Origin: Bacteroides cutis
GTDB taxonomy: Bacteria > Bacteroidota > Bacteroidia > Bacteroidales > Bacteroidaceae
Assembly: GCF_900241005.1 (NCBI RefSeq)
Contig: NZ_OEST01000003.1
Location: 62,001 to 126,000, forward strand
Length of the DNA: 64,000 nucleotides
Direction: 5' to 3'
Below the pieces are notes generated by a model that searched no databases, had not been told where the DNA came from, and worked only from the letters and a program-made list of their open reading frames with translations. Of this stretch, positions 35,401 through 42,565 are shown piece after piece (position 1 is the stretch's first letter; the number at the start of each line of letters is the position of its first letter). Position numbers and translations under genes: made by a program.

Positions 35401-35733
35401 ATGAAAACTTACCTTATCTTGTTTTTGGCTATCGTTTTTGAAACTGTAGCCACTTCTTTCTTGAAACAGAGCGAACAGTTTACCAAACTCGTTCCGTCCG
35501 TATTGACCGTTCTGGGGTACGCGGCGGCTTTCTATTGCTTGAGTGTCGTACTGAAGAGCATTCCGGTAGGCATAGCTTACGCCATTTGGTCGGGAGTGGG
35601 TATCATTCTTATCGCGCTTATCGGCTTTTTCGTTTTCAAACAGCACCTCGACCTGGCTGCCATCATCGGGCTGGTCCTGATTATTGCCGGAGTGGTCGTC
35701 ATCAATGTCTTCTCCAACTCGGTCTCTCATTGA
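35401..35733 (+). CDS. SMR-family multidrug efflux transporter
   Basis: A 110-residue protein with four membrane helices and the conserved glutamate Glu14 (FLAIVFETVATSFLKQSEQF). The loop-4 IWSGVGIILIALIGFFVFKQHLD is the SMR signature. Works as an antiparallel dimer that exports cations or guanidinium-type compounds in exchange for protons. It is a single gene ending at the terminator 35769-35815. Confidence 0.9.
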   Translation: MKTYLILFLAIVFETVATSFLKQSEQFTKLVPSVLTVLGYAAAFYCLSVVLKSIPVGIAYAIWSGVGIILIALIGFFVFKQHLDLAAIIGLVLIIAGVVVINVFSNSVSH

Positions 35734-35768
35734 TGGAAGTGTCCCGTCATTGTGTTCTATACCAAACG

Positions 35769-35815
35769 AAAAGAAAGAAATCATGTTTTTCATCAGCATG
35801 GTTTCTTTCTTTTTT
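35769..35815. terminator. Terminator after the SMR gene
   Basis: AAAAGAAAGAAATCATG (35769-35785) pairs with CATGGTTTCTTTCTTTT (from 35797) with one wobble, ending in a T-run. It can serve the convergent wHTH gene too. Confidence 0.75.
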
Positions 35816-35833
35816 CAGCATTATAGGAAGGAG

Positions 35834-36070
35834 TCAAATATATACATTCAACATAAGATACAAGTATGCCTTTTCGTCCTTACTGTTATGATGTTCAAGT
35901 TCGAATTGTACCTTATCTTCACGGGCCAACCAGCCAATAGCACTACCCAACTCGGCATCATCCATCCCTGTAATTTTCTTTATCTCTGAAAATTCCCATT
36001 TACGGAGATGGTCACTATTCAATAAACGCCAAACTTTACCAGCGTTCTCGCCAATGATGTATTTATCCAT
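35834..36070 (-). CDS. Winged-helix DNA-binding protein (78 aa)
   Basis: The whole protein is one winged helix-turn-helix: MDKYIIGENAGKVWRLLNS, the recognition part SEIKKITGMDDAELGSAIGWLAREDKV and a beta wing (QFELEHHNSKDEKAYLYLML). It resembles the wHTH_10 group common in Bacteroidetes. A -7 box TACATTTG is on the minus strand at 36121-36114. Target unknown. Confidence 0.82.
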   Translation of the reverse strand: MDKYIIGENAGKVWRLLNSDHLRKWEFSEIKKITGMDDAELGSAIGWLAREDKVQFELEHHNSKDEKAYLYLMLNVYI

Positions 36071-36213
36071 AAATTATAATATATTTATTGTTATATGTAT
36101 ATAATATGCTATGCAAATGTACAGTTTTGATAACGAATTATTGCTTACGACCCATTAATGTTTATTAATACATCATGCATTTGGCGGAATTTTTATTCCG
36201 GATAACTGCTCAG

Positions 36214-36254
36214 AATGCCGCTACCAATCTTTAAACTTTTTTGATAGCGGCATT
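36214..36254. terminator. Terminator of the MATE gene
   Basis: AATGCCGCTA (36214-36223) pairs with TAGCGGCATT (36245-36254), 27 nt past the stop of the MATE gene. Confidence 0.75.
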
Positions 36255-36280
36255 TTACATGGAACCTAAATCCGAAAAAA

Positions 36281-37645
36281 TTACCTGCAAATTATGGCAC
36301 GTTGCCGGGAATATATCCAAAATGTAACGACAATCACTAAAGTCGTCAGAATTTCAGACAACGGTAAGGCGAGCCAAATTCCTTTTACTCCCATTATGGC
36401 AGGTAATGCCATGAAGCACGGAACCAGAAAAACAAGTCCGCGCAAGACAGCAAATGTGATGGCCGGCTTTACTTGTTCCATGCTCTGATAATATCCGATA
36501 ATGGAGAGGTTCAAAATAAAGAAGATGAACCCCGTGCCATAATAAGGGAATCCTTCTATCGCTATGCGTGCGGCAGTATTGTCAATGCGCAAGAATAGTC
36601 CGACAAGCAATTCAGGAAACAGGATAAAGGCGGCAGTAGAAATGACTCCGCAAACTAATGCCGCAAACACGGAAACGCGTAAGGCGGAACGAACTCTTTC
36701 CGTGCTTCCTGTGCCGAAATTGTAACTGATAATAGGCTGGGCAGATTGGGCAATGGCGTTACCTATCATGAAGACGAACGGGAGATAATAACAGCTTACT
36801 CCGAAAGCACCTACTCCGTCATCTCCCAAATGGCGCATGAATACCTGGTTGCCGATGAACAGCAATATCGCCATTGTCAATTCGCCTAACAAGGCGGATG
36901 ATCCTATCTTACACTGCATTCCTATATCATGGAAGAAGAATAAAATCTTTTTTCTACCCGGACGAAGAGAATGCAAACGAGTGTCACGGGCATAGAACAA
37001 CAAGTAACCCATCGCCACCGCTGCCCCGGCCAAACAACTCAGGGAGGTAGCAAATGCCGCCCCCATCACTCCCCAGCCCAGCGGGAAGATGAACAGCCAG
37101 TCGAGAACGACATTCACCGCTGCGGCTATGATGCTGCACCACATGGCGAGTTTCGGAGCGCCGTCCAGGCGCATGGCAAACAAGGCGACGGCAATCCACA
37201 ACTCGAACAGCAGAGACGGGGAAAACCAGACCAGATAATCGACAACCAGCGGCAGCAAATGCTCCGACGAGCCAAGCATACGGGCGGTTTCTTCGGGAAA
37301 CGCCAGAATGAATCCTCCGACGGTTACGGATATGAGCGTCACGAAAAGCATGGCTTGGGTGATGGTCGCACGTGCCAAAACGGTTTTTCCTTTCGACAAG
37401 TAAATGGAAGCGATTACGGAACAACCTGCCCCCATCATCAGTCCAACACCCATGAGTGACATCAGTAGAGGGACGCAGATATTTACAGCTGCAATCCCGT
37501 CGCTGCCCACGCCGTGTCCCACGAAAATCCCGTCGATAGTCGTTACCGCCGACATACTCAACATTCCCAACAGAGTGGGGAAAAACAGTTTCTTAAACAG
37601 AACGGAAACTCTCTCATTCCCAAAATCAATCACTTTTTCTTTCAT
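36281..37645 (-). CDS. MATE-family efflux transporter
   Basis: A 454-residue protein with twelve hydrophobic segments. The start FFPTLLGMLSMSAVTTIDGIFVGHGVGSDGIAAVNICVPLL and the mid-protein GNAIAQSAQPIISYNFGTGS are typical of the MATE (MepA-like) group, which exports drugs using a sodium or proton gradient. It has its own promoter about 145 nt upstream and a 15-bp hairpin in the leader, which suggests control by attenuation. Confidence 0.9.
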   Translation of the reverse strand: MKEKVIDFGNERVSVLFKKLFFPTLLGMLSMSAVTTIDGIFVGHGVGSDGIAAVNICVPLLMSLMGVGLMMGAGCSVIASIYLSKGKTVLARATITQAMLFVTLISVTVGGFILAFPEETARMLGSSEHLLPLVVDYLVWFSPSLLFELWIAVALFAMRLDGAPKLAMWCSIIAAAVNVVLDWLFIFPLGWGVMGAAFATSLSCLAGAAVAMGYLLFYARDTRLHSLRPGRKKILFFFHDIGMQCKIGSSALLGELTMAILLFIGNQVFMRHLGDDGVGAFGVSCYYLPFVFMIGNAIAQSAQPIISYNFGTGSTERVRSALRVSVFAALVCGVISTAAFILFPELLVGLFLRIDNTAARIAIEGFPYYGTGFIFFILNLSIIGYYQSMEQVKPAITFAVLRGLVFLVPCFMALPAIMGVKGIWLALPLSEILTTLVIVVTFWIYSRQRAIICR

Positions 37646-37693
37646 ACGTCTTTGTATTTTATATTATATGGTTTACTTCCGGCAGAAAACGAC

Positions 37694-37742
37694 GGAAGCC
37701 GGATAAGACGATGGTTTTACCCAGTCATCTTATCCGGCTTCC
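37694..37742 (-). promoter_or_regulatory. 15-bp perfect hairpin in the MATE leader
   Basis: GGAAGCCGGATAAGA (37694-37708) and TCTTATCCGGCTTCC (37728-37742) form a perfect stem with a 19-nt loop, between the promoter and the start codon of the MATE gene. On the minus strand it is followed by GTCGTTTTC, a weak T-run; it could be an attenuator. Confidence 0.6.
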
Positions 37743-37790
37743 ATAGCCCTCCGATGAGGATTATAAAATGTCCTTTGCGTTATTTCGCCG

Positions 37791-37821
37791 CAAAGGTGGG
37801 CCAAAGATTTGACTTATCCAA
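37791..37821 (-). promoter_or_regulatory. Promoter of the MATE gene
   Basis: On the minus strand TTG at 37821-37819, 20 nt, CACCTTTG at 37798-37791 (first base of the -7 box C instead of T). Confidence 0.55.
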
Positions 37822-37862
37822 AAAAAGTTGCATTTTTGTACATTGCTATTTAATTCTTATAT

Positions 37863-38144
37863 ATGACAAAAGCAGAAATTGTTAGCCGGATTGCACAGCA
37901 GACCGGAATAGAGAAAGAGGTCGTAATGACCGTGGTCGAGGCATTCATGGAGAATGTAAAAGATGCGATGATTGCCGGGAACGAAGTGTTCCTGCGGGGT
38001 TTCGGTAGCTTCATTATCAAGCAAAGGGCAGAGAAGGTGGCCCGTAACATATCAAAGAACACAACTATTGTGATTCCGGCTCATTCCATCCCCGCCTTCA
38101 AACCGGCAAAAGTATTCCTGAATGCCGTAAAAGAGGGAAAATAA
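37863..38144 (+). CDS. HU-family DNA-binding protein
   Basis: A 93-residue protein of standard HU length and sequence: MTKAEIVSRIAQQTGIEKEVVMTVVEAFMENVKDAM, then EVFLRGFGSFIIKQRAEKVARNISKNTTIVIPAHSIPAFKPAK, with the beta-arm proline of HU. It bends and compacts DNA and may assist ICE recombination. It is divergent from the MATE gene. Confidence 0.92.
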   Translation: MTKAEIVSRIAQQTGIEKEVVMTVVEAFMENVKDAMIAGNEVFLRGFGSFIIKQRAEKVARNISKNTTIVIPAHSIPAFKPAKVFLNAVKEGK

Positions 38145-38241
38145 AGGACGTGTAAAAGTTTCATTTTATTTTGTAGATTTGTATCTATTAGCGATTTAAG
38201 AGGGATTAAGTTTTTAGTCTAAAAGATAATACAGAATTGTT

Positions 38242-38634
38242 ATGATTAAAGAATTGAGAGTTGGCAATTACGTTGCTTATAAAGGTAAACCATCTTTGGT
38301 TTGTGCATTGGATTATGATCCTAAGTTGAGAAAAGAGAATATATCCGTTGTTTATAAATGGGGAGAACCTCCGTATAAAACAAATGGAGACATTCAGCCA
38401 ATATTACTTACTGAAAAATTGGTTTTGCAATGCGGTTTTAATCAGCTTGACGATTATACATTTGACAATGATGAAATGGAGATTACACAAGACTGGGATG
38501 ATCAAACTGTATATTACATTACCACTCATGCTAATGAATATACGGTAAGCGGACACCGCATAGAATACTTACACCAGCTCCAGAATGCGTATTTTTGTTT
38601 ATCTGGTGGAAAAGAATTAGAAGTTAACCTATAA
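38242..38634 (+). CDS. Unknown protein (130 aa)
   Basis: Starts MIKELRVGNYVAYKGKPSLVCALDYDPKLR, rich in aromatic and acidic residues and probably all beta in its first half; no motif recognised. The -7 box TAGATTTG at 38174-38181 lies upstream. The region is A/T-rich compared with the central ICE. It is divergent from the leading-region-type genes that follow and has no element of the E family. Confidence 0.72.
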   Translation: MIKELRVGNYVAYKGKPSLVCALDYDPKLRKENISVVYKWGEPPYKTNGDIQPILLTEKLVLQCGFNQLDDYTFDNDEMEITQDWDDQTVYYITTHANEYTVSGHRIEYLHQLQNAYFCLSGGKELEVNL

Positions 38635-38670
38635 AGAAAAGAGGCTTTTAGAACTGCCTCTTTTTCTTTA
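38634..38670. terminator. Bidirectional terminator
   Basis: AAGAAAAGAGGC pairs with GCCTCTTTTTCTT around a short loop (38634-38670), between two converging genes. Confidence 0.75.
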
Positions 38671-38693
38671 TATCATGCGAGGGTATTATATAT

Positions 38694-39008
38694 TTAATCC
38701 GTCACCTCCCAGTAATAGCTTAACTCGTTCCCTTTCAGATTCTCTTTGGCGTATTGGTCGGCTTGTTCCCAAAGAGTATTGTAAAGTACCGCCATATCCG
38801 GTCTGTTTTCATAGTATTGCCATATCTTATGGTTAAGTACCAATGTCAGTTCCGTCAAGAACTTATAGTCCCCTTTCCACTCCCTGAAAGCCCGGTTGAA
38901 AGTGTCCAAAACAGCCGCCAACCCAAATCTGTCCGCTATTGAGAAGTCTTCCCAAAAGGTTGTTTGTAACTCATAACCGTTCTCTTGCATAAATTCTTTA
39001 AATGTCAT
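38694..39008 (-). CDS. Unknown leading-region-type protein (104 aa)
   Basis: Starts MTFKEFMQENGYELQTTFWEDFSIADRFGL, acidic, helical, rich in Trp and Tyr; no motif recognised. Aromatic-rich acidic proteins of this size occur among anti-restriction and DNA-mimic proteins, but the sequence gives no proof. Its start is 80 nt from the base of element E5 and the leader has the conserved hairpin. It ends at the bidirectional terminator 38634-38670. Confidence 0.72.
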   Translation of the reverse strand: MTFKEFMQENGYELQTTFWEDFSIADRFGLAAVLDTFNRAFREWKGDYKFLTELTLVLNHKIWQYYENRPDMAVLYNTLWEQADQYAKENLKGNELSYYWEVTD

Positions 39009-39078
39009 ACGCTCTAAATTTTAAGTTTGAACTATTTTTTGTTTTTCCCTTTGGTACAATCCTGTACCGAAAGGTTGA

Positions 39079-39235
39079 TTATTTTTCTGCCTATAGGATT
39101 GACGGTCGGTCCAGGCAAGAAGGCTGCGAAAAATACACTCTCCAACAAAGTCGGGGAGGAAGATTTTTCGACAGCAAGCGTAAGCGGTTCTTGACAGGAC
39201 AGACAAGCGGCAATCGAACTTTGCAGAAAAAATAA
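39079..39235 (-). promoter_or_regulatory. Element E5: candidate single-strand promoter
   Basis: TTATTTTTCTGC 39079-39090 pairs with GCAGAAAAAATAA 39223-39235 (one bulge); GATTG 39097-39101 with CAATC 39211-39215; CAAGAA 39116-39121 with TTCTTG 39188-39193; GCTG and GAAAAAT (39123-39134) with ATTTTTC and CAGC (39163-39175); CTCTCC 39138-39143 with GGGGAG 39153-39158. The distal promoter has TTG 39191-39193 and GAACTTTG 39216-39223, the latter partly in the bubble. Leader hairpin 39048-39074 with inner stem GGTACA/TGTACC. Its sequence is almost unlike E2-E4, but the same pairing geometry is kept. Confidence 0.62.
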
Positions 39236-39477
39236 GCGGGCTTTCGGCATGGAGTGTTGGGAAACGGCTGTAAGGAGGATAAAACGGGGGAAGCTAAAAT
39301 GTTATAAAAGGATTACTTTCCGGCTGGATAGTCACGGTACAAAGGGGAACGGACCGCGTTTCGATAAAAGGGAAAGAGCCATGAAGATATAAAGGGGGAA
39401 TTCCGGCAAAAGGATTCAGGACACATCCATTGTCAATGTATCCCGAACCTGCACCGGTCATTATCTGTACCGAATGT
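39236..39477. other. Region beyond E5, no gene seen
   Basis: Holds TATAAAAGG at 39303-39311 and similar GATAAAAGGG (near 39363) and GATATAAAGGGG (near 39387) motifs, like those downstream of the other E elements. No credible frame. Confidence 0.4.
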
Positions 39478-40167
39478 TTAGGAAACCCATTTGTAACCTT
39501 CGTCCGTCAGTTCAAAATATTCGTCCATTCCCGGTTTCACAAAAAACATGATTTCAAAGGCTTCGTTGCTTCTACCTTCGGGTATCGTCATGTTGATTTC
39601 TCCATTGCGGGCTGTTCCTCTTCCCGTATTGAAACCTAAGTCTTCGTCCGCATAGGCGTAATGGAATTCCACATCCGGAAATATCTCGGAAAGTTTTTGG
39701 ATAAGCAGTGGCACTCCATTCCATGCCGTATCGAACCAAAGTATGTTCGGCTCTTCAAAGTCTTGGTGATAGGCATTCCATTTTGTACCCCATGTGGCGG
39801 TAGACCACTCGTACCAAGTGGGATAACCGTACTTTTTCCGATTTTCCAAATACGATGCTCCAAGTTGCAGCGCTTCTTTTCTGTCCTTTTCCGCCAATCC
39901 TTCTATCCATTGAATGGTTCTCAAAGCATCATCGTCCAATAAAAAATAGAATGGCTTCAACTGCATTGCTTCAAGGTATTTCATACCCAAATCTCCACTG
40001 CTGCTTTTTTCTATCAACAGTTCTTCAGGCATAGGAATGATGTTGTTGAAGTCGATGTAACAAGGCGTATTGTCATCATCGGTTTTACCTTTTAAGAAAT
40101 TCATTACTTTTTGTACTGTTTCCCGGTCTGCGTTTATTTCTAAACGGTTTGTCACATGATTAGGCAT
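39478..40167 (-). CDS. YubB/DUF1281-like protein (229 aa)
   Basis: Starts MPNHVTNRLEINADRETVQKVMNFLKG, the typical DUF1281/YubB ferredoxin-fold beginning, with IDFNNIIPMPEELLIEKSSSG and the conserved WGTKWNAYHQDF and LWFDTAWNGVPLLIQKLSEIFPDVEFHYAYADED segments. Family members sit in leading regions of conjugative plasmids and are of unknown molecular role. It lies behind element E6 and is a distant relative of 6613-7194. Confidence 0.85.
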   Translation of the reverse strand: MPNHVTNRLEINADRETVQKVMNFLKGKTDDDNTPCYIDFNNIIPMPEELLIEKSSSGDLGMKYLEAMQLKPFYFLLDDDALRTIQWIEGLAEKDRKEALQLGASYLENRKKYGYPTWYEWSTATWGTKWNAYHQDFEEPNILWFDTAWNGVPLLIQKLSEIFPDVEFHYAYADEDLGFNTGRGTARNGEINMTIPEGRSNEAFEIMFFVKPGMDEYFELTDEGYKWVS

Positions 40168-40238
40168 AATCTTAGTTTTTTGAAATTGTTAATACTTATT
40201 TTCCCTTTTGTCGGTTCTTTCTTCCTGAACCGCTTTGG

Positions 40239-40393
40239 GGTTTTACGGATGCGGTACACGGCTGTCGGGAAAACTTCATACGGTGGCTTTCCTTGGAAAA
40301 TTACTCTTACCCCGGTAAGGAAGAATTTTGCAAGAAATGCACTTCAAGCCACCGGATCAAGTGCGACGGCCTACCTTTGCATCTGGTAAAACC
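40239..40393 (-). promoter_or_regulatory. Element E6: candidate single-strand promoter of the second yubB-like gene
   Basis: GGTTTTAC 40239-40246 pairs with GTAAAACC 40386-40393; GATGC 40248-40252 with GCATC 40379-40383; GGCTGTCG 40260-40267 with CGACGGCC 40364-40371 (one wobble); CGGTGGC 40281-40287 with GCCACCG 40348-40354; terminal hairpin CTTACC/GGTAAG within 40297-40328. The -7 box TACCTTTG is 40372-40379; no clear TTG at the -33 position. Leader hairpin 40203-40239, inner stem CGGTTC/GAACCG. Confidence 0.6.
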
Positions 40394-40542
40394 AAACCGG
40401 TGATGGAAAGAAGAAAAGACGGGAGATATACGAAAGACCGGGGTCGGTATAAAAGGCGGATATTGCTCCGTGAGTAGTGATAAAAAGGAATGGAGCTGAT
40501 TATAAAAGGAGACGGTTCTGTGTTTCGCCCATTCGATAAAGG

Positions 40543-40578
40543 ATACCGCAACCATCTCTGGCGGATGCGTTGCGGTAT
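40543..40578. terminator. Stem-loop terminator
   Basis: ATACCGCAAC (40543-40552) pairs with GTTGCGGTAT (40569-40578), 16 nt 3' of the gene ending at 40594. Two TATAAAAGG motifs (40448-40456, 40501-40509) lie between it and E6. Confidence 0.65.
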
Positions 40579-40593
40579 TTTGTGGACAGCATT

Positions 40594-41121
40594 TTATGCG
40601 GCCTTGTCCGGCTTGCGCTGCCTTGTTTTCCAGCCGTACACGGCGGCTACATACGGATAGAGGGAACGTGTTCTCCGGCGGAAACCTTCTTCGTCGATTT
40701 CACGGTTGTAAATCTTATCGGCGATACGCTCCGCTTCATCACGGTCTTTGGCGATACGATACAAGGTGTAGTTCGTACCGTCATGATGGCCCATCCGTCC
40801 GCGAATGTTATAGCCGTCGCCGTACCATTCTGCATCGTCGCACTGGGATTTCAAAATATCGGCAATGGTGCTGCCCAATATTTGATAGCCTTGTCTCCGG
40901 CCGTTCCATAATCCCAAGTTGCCGAACACGACAATAATGCCGTCCACTTCTTTATTCAGGTTGCTCCGTTCGTCGTCCAGCCAGCGATATACTTCTTCTG
41001 CCCATTCTTCATCGCTGACCTCGTAACAGTCATCGTCCAATATTTCCCGTTGTGAATTTTGATAGTATTCTTTTGCCGTTTCGTCCAACAGGTCATAGCT
41101 TGACCAAATCATCTGTTTCAT
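40594..41121 (-). CDS. Unknown acidic leading-region-type protein (175 aa)
   Basis: Starts MKQMIWSSYDLLDETAKEYYQNSQREILDDDCYEVSDEEWAEEVYRWLDDE. The first 60 residues are very acidic; a central beta-rich part (GIIVVFGNLGLWNGRRQGYQILG) leads to a basic C-terminus (RRTRSLYPYVAAVYGWKTRQRK). The acidic patch next to an SSB gene and behind element E7 makes an anti-restriction role conceivable, but it does not show the ArdA sequence pattern. No family recognised. Confidence 0.75.
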   Translation of the reverse strand: MKQMIWSSYDLLDETAKEYYQNSQREILDDDCYEVSDEEWAEEVYRWLDDERSNLNKEVDGIIVVFGNLGLWNGRRQGYQILGSTIADILKSQCDDAEWYGDGYNIRGRMGHHDGTNYTLYRIAKDRDEAERIADKIYNREIDEEGFRRRTRSLYPYVAAVYGWKTRQRKPDKAA

Positions 41122-41196
41122 ACGTCTTGAATTTTAAGTTTGACTTTTGTTTTTTTATCCCTGCCTTCGGAGGGTTTCCCTCGTCCGGCGGGATTT

Positions 41197-41380
41197 GATT
41201 TTACGTGCGGACCACAAGGCGGACAGAAGGGAAACAAGGCAAGGAGGAAGCGGATAGTCCTATGGACGATTTCATTTGTGTTGAACAAGTATTGACGAGC
41301 TTGCGAGTTGATGGTTGTTAACCTCAAATGAAGCCGCGCCTTGCCGGTTCCCGACCGCCTTAACTTTGCACGGGAAAATC
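41197..41380 (-). promoter_or_regulatory. Element E7: candidate single-strand promoter
   Basis: GATTTT 41197-41202 pairs with AAAATC 41375-41380; CGTGC 41204-41208 with GCACG 41368-41372; AAGGCGG 41216-41222 with CCGCCTT 41355-41361; GGCAAGG 41238-41244 with CCTTGCC 41339-41345; TTCATTTG 41271-41278 with CAAATGAA 41325-41332. Distal promoter TTG 41341-41343, 17 nt, TAACTTTG 41361-41368: the -33 lies in a perfect 7-bp duplex and AACTTT of the -7 faces GGACCAC unpaired. Leader hairpin 41157-41194. One of the clearest copies. Confidence 0.68.
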
Positions 41381-41461
41381 AATGGACGACGGCGGACTCT
41401 TCGTGTGGAGTATGAAGGAGTATAAAAGTATAGACGTTCCGGAACGGTAACGAGCAAAACA

Positions 41462-41483
41462 AAAGCGGCCTTCGGGCCGCTTT
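41462..41483. terminator. Terminator of the ssb gene
   Basis: AAAGCGGCC (41462-41470), loop TTCG, GGCCGCTTT (41475-41483): a very stable tetraloop hairpin 18 nt past the ssb stop. Confidence 0.8.
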
Positions 41484-41501
41484 GTCTCAAAAAGGCAGGA
41501 A

Positions 41502-41885
41502 TTACTTCTTGCCCTTCTTCGGTTTCTTTGCCGGTTCCGCAGGAACTTCCTCCTCTTTATCGACAGCCGGATAAAATTTGACTGCAACCGTCACGATGCG
41601 GTTGTGCAGCACGCCGTCTTTGTCGGTCCATTCTTCGGGTTTAAAATAGCCCTCCACGGTAAGCAGCGTGCCCTTGGTGAGCTGGTCGAACGACCCGGTA
41701 TTCTCGTTCTTGCGCCACGCTTCAATGTTCATGAAAGCGGATATACGCTTGGTATCTTCGCCGTTCTTCTCCTGACGGGCCACTGCCAGCGGGAAACGTG
41801 CGACACTTGTGGTGGTGAACTGACGGACTTCGGCATCTTTTGCCACGAATCCGGTTACTGCGAAATTGTTCTCGATCTTTTTCAT
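41502..41885 (-). CDS. ssb: Single-stranded DNA-binding protein
   Basis: A 127-residue OB-fold SSB: NNFAVTGFVAKDAEVRQFTTTSVARFPLAVARQEKNG, ISAFMNIEAWRKN, GTLLTVEGYFKPEEWTDKDG, RIVTVAVKFYP. The C-terminal tail is lysine-rich (KKPKKGKK) and lacks the acidic DDDIPF tip by which chromosomal SSBs recruit partners. Element-borne SSBs coat incoming single strands and can dampen the SOS response. Element E8 is 30 nt upstream. Confidence 0.9.
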   Translation of the reverse strand: MKKIENNFAVTGFVAKDAEVRQFTTTSVARFPLAVARQEKNGEDTKRISAFMNIEAWRKNENTGSFDQLTKGTLLTVEGYFKPEEWTDKDGVLHNRIVTVAVKFYPAVDKEEEVPAEPAKKPKKGKK

Positions 41886-41914
41886 TGCGATTGCTTTTTG
41901 AAGTTAATAAATCA

Positions 41915-42095
41915 GTTTTACGGTGCATAAAAGTAGGTGCAGTAAAGGGCTGCACCAAGGATAGCGCATAAATACTCTTTATTTTGGAGGCGAAGCCCCA
42001 AACCGCAAGCCCGATAAAGGAAGATTTGTGCGATACGCCATTGGTCAAGACCATCGGGTCGCGCCCGTCTGCATACTAACTTTGCAACGAAAAAC
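41915..42095 (-). promoter_or_regulatory. Element E8: candidate single-strand promoter of ssb (divergent copy)
   Basis: GTTTTACG 41915-41922 pairs with CGAAAAAC 42088-42095 (one mismatch); TGCA 41924-41927 with TGCA 42083-42086; TGCAG 41938-41942 with CTGCA 42069-42073; an inner hairpin TGGTC/GACCA at 42042-42053. The -7 box TAACTTTG is 42077-42084; no TTG lies at the usual distance. The spacing to the gene (about 39 nt) is shorter than elsewhere and the leader hairpin is missing, so this is the least certain copy. Confidence 0.42.
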
Positions 42096-42565
42096 GATAT
42101 GGCGACTTCAAATAGAAAGCGGTCGCGAAAAAGTCGAGGCGAAACAATCCGCAGCGGACTCGGAAACATGAAAGACCTGTCCGTCCACCGACACAAGACC
42201 GCTCCCGTTCCGGCAGGTGGGCGGGAAGAACATCAGGCGAGAAAGTGTATCGGCTGTTTGGGGTTGAAGCGGCAAGAACGATATACCGTTTAACAACCAT
42301 ATACGCTGCATCGTGGAAAATACTATCGGACGAAGATCCGGCAAAAGGCGTGTGCGACGTATCGATATCGCTGTCTCTATCCGGCAAGAGAAATGAGGGA
42401 AAGAAGAGGTAAAGGAAAAATGGCCGAAGTCTGCCTTGAAACAAAGCGGAGAAGCCGCCTTTGCATGAGTGGCCGTTCGATATAAAAGGATATGGCGCAG
42501 CCGAAATGTATAAAGGGGTATTTCCGAAGGAAACGGTATGAGTGTCTGTTCGGAAATAAAAGAGG
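42096..42565. other. Region between E8 and the IS, no confident gene
   Basis: Contains TTG 42436-42438, 17 nt, CGCCTTTG 42456-42463 followed by GCATGAG, like the distal arm of E2, and two downstream motifs TATAAAAGG (42481) and TATAAAGGGG (42508). No matching proximal arm was found. A 64-codon frame at 42099-42293 is open but has biased arginine-rich composition and no family. The region ends abruptly at the IS. Confidence 0.4.

Noticed and set aside
42099..42293. 64-codon frame after the ssb element
   Set aside because: Starts inside the transcribed end of a distal arm, is arginine-rich and has no homology I recognise; kept only as a remark in the gene-free region.
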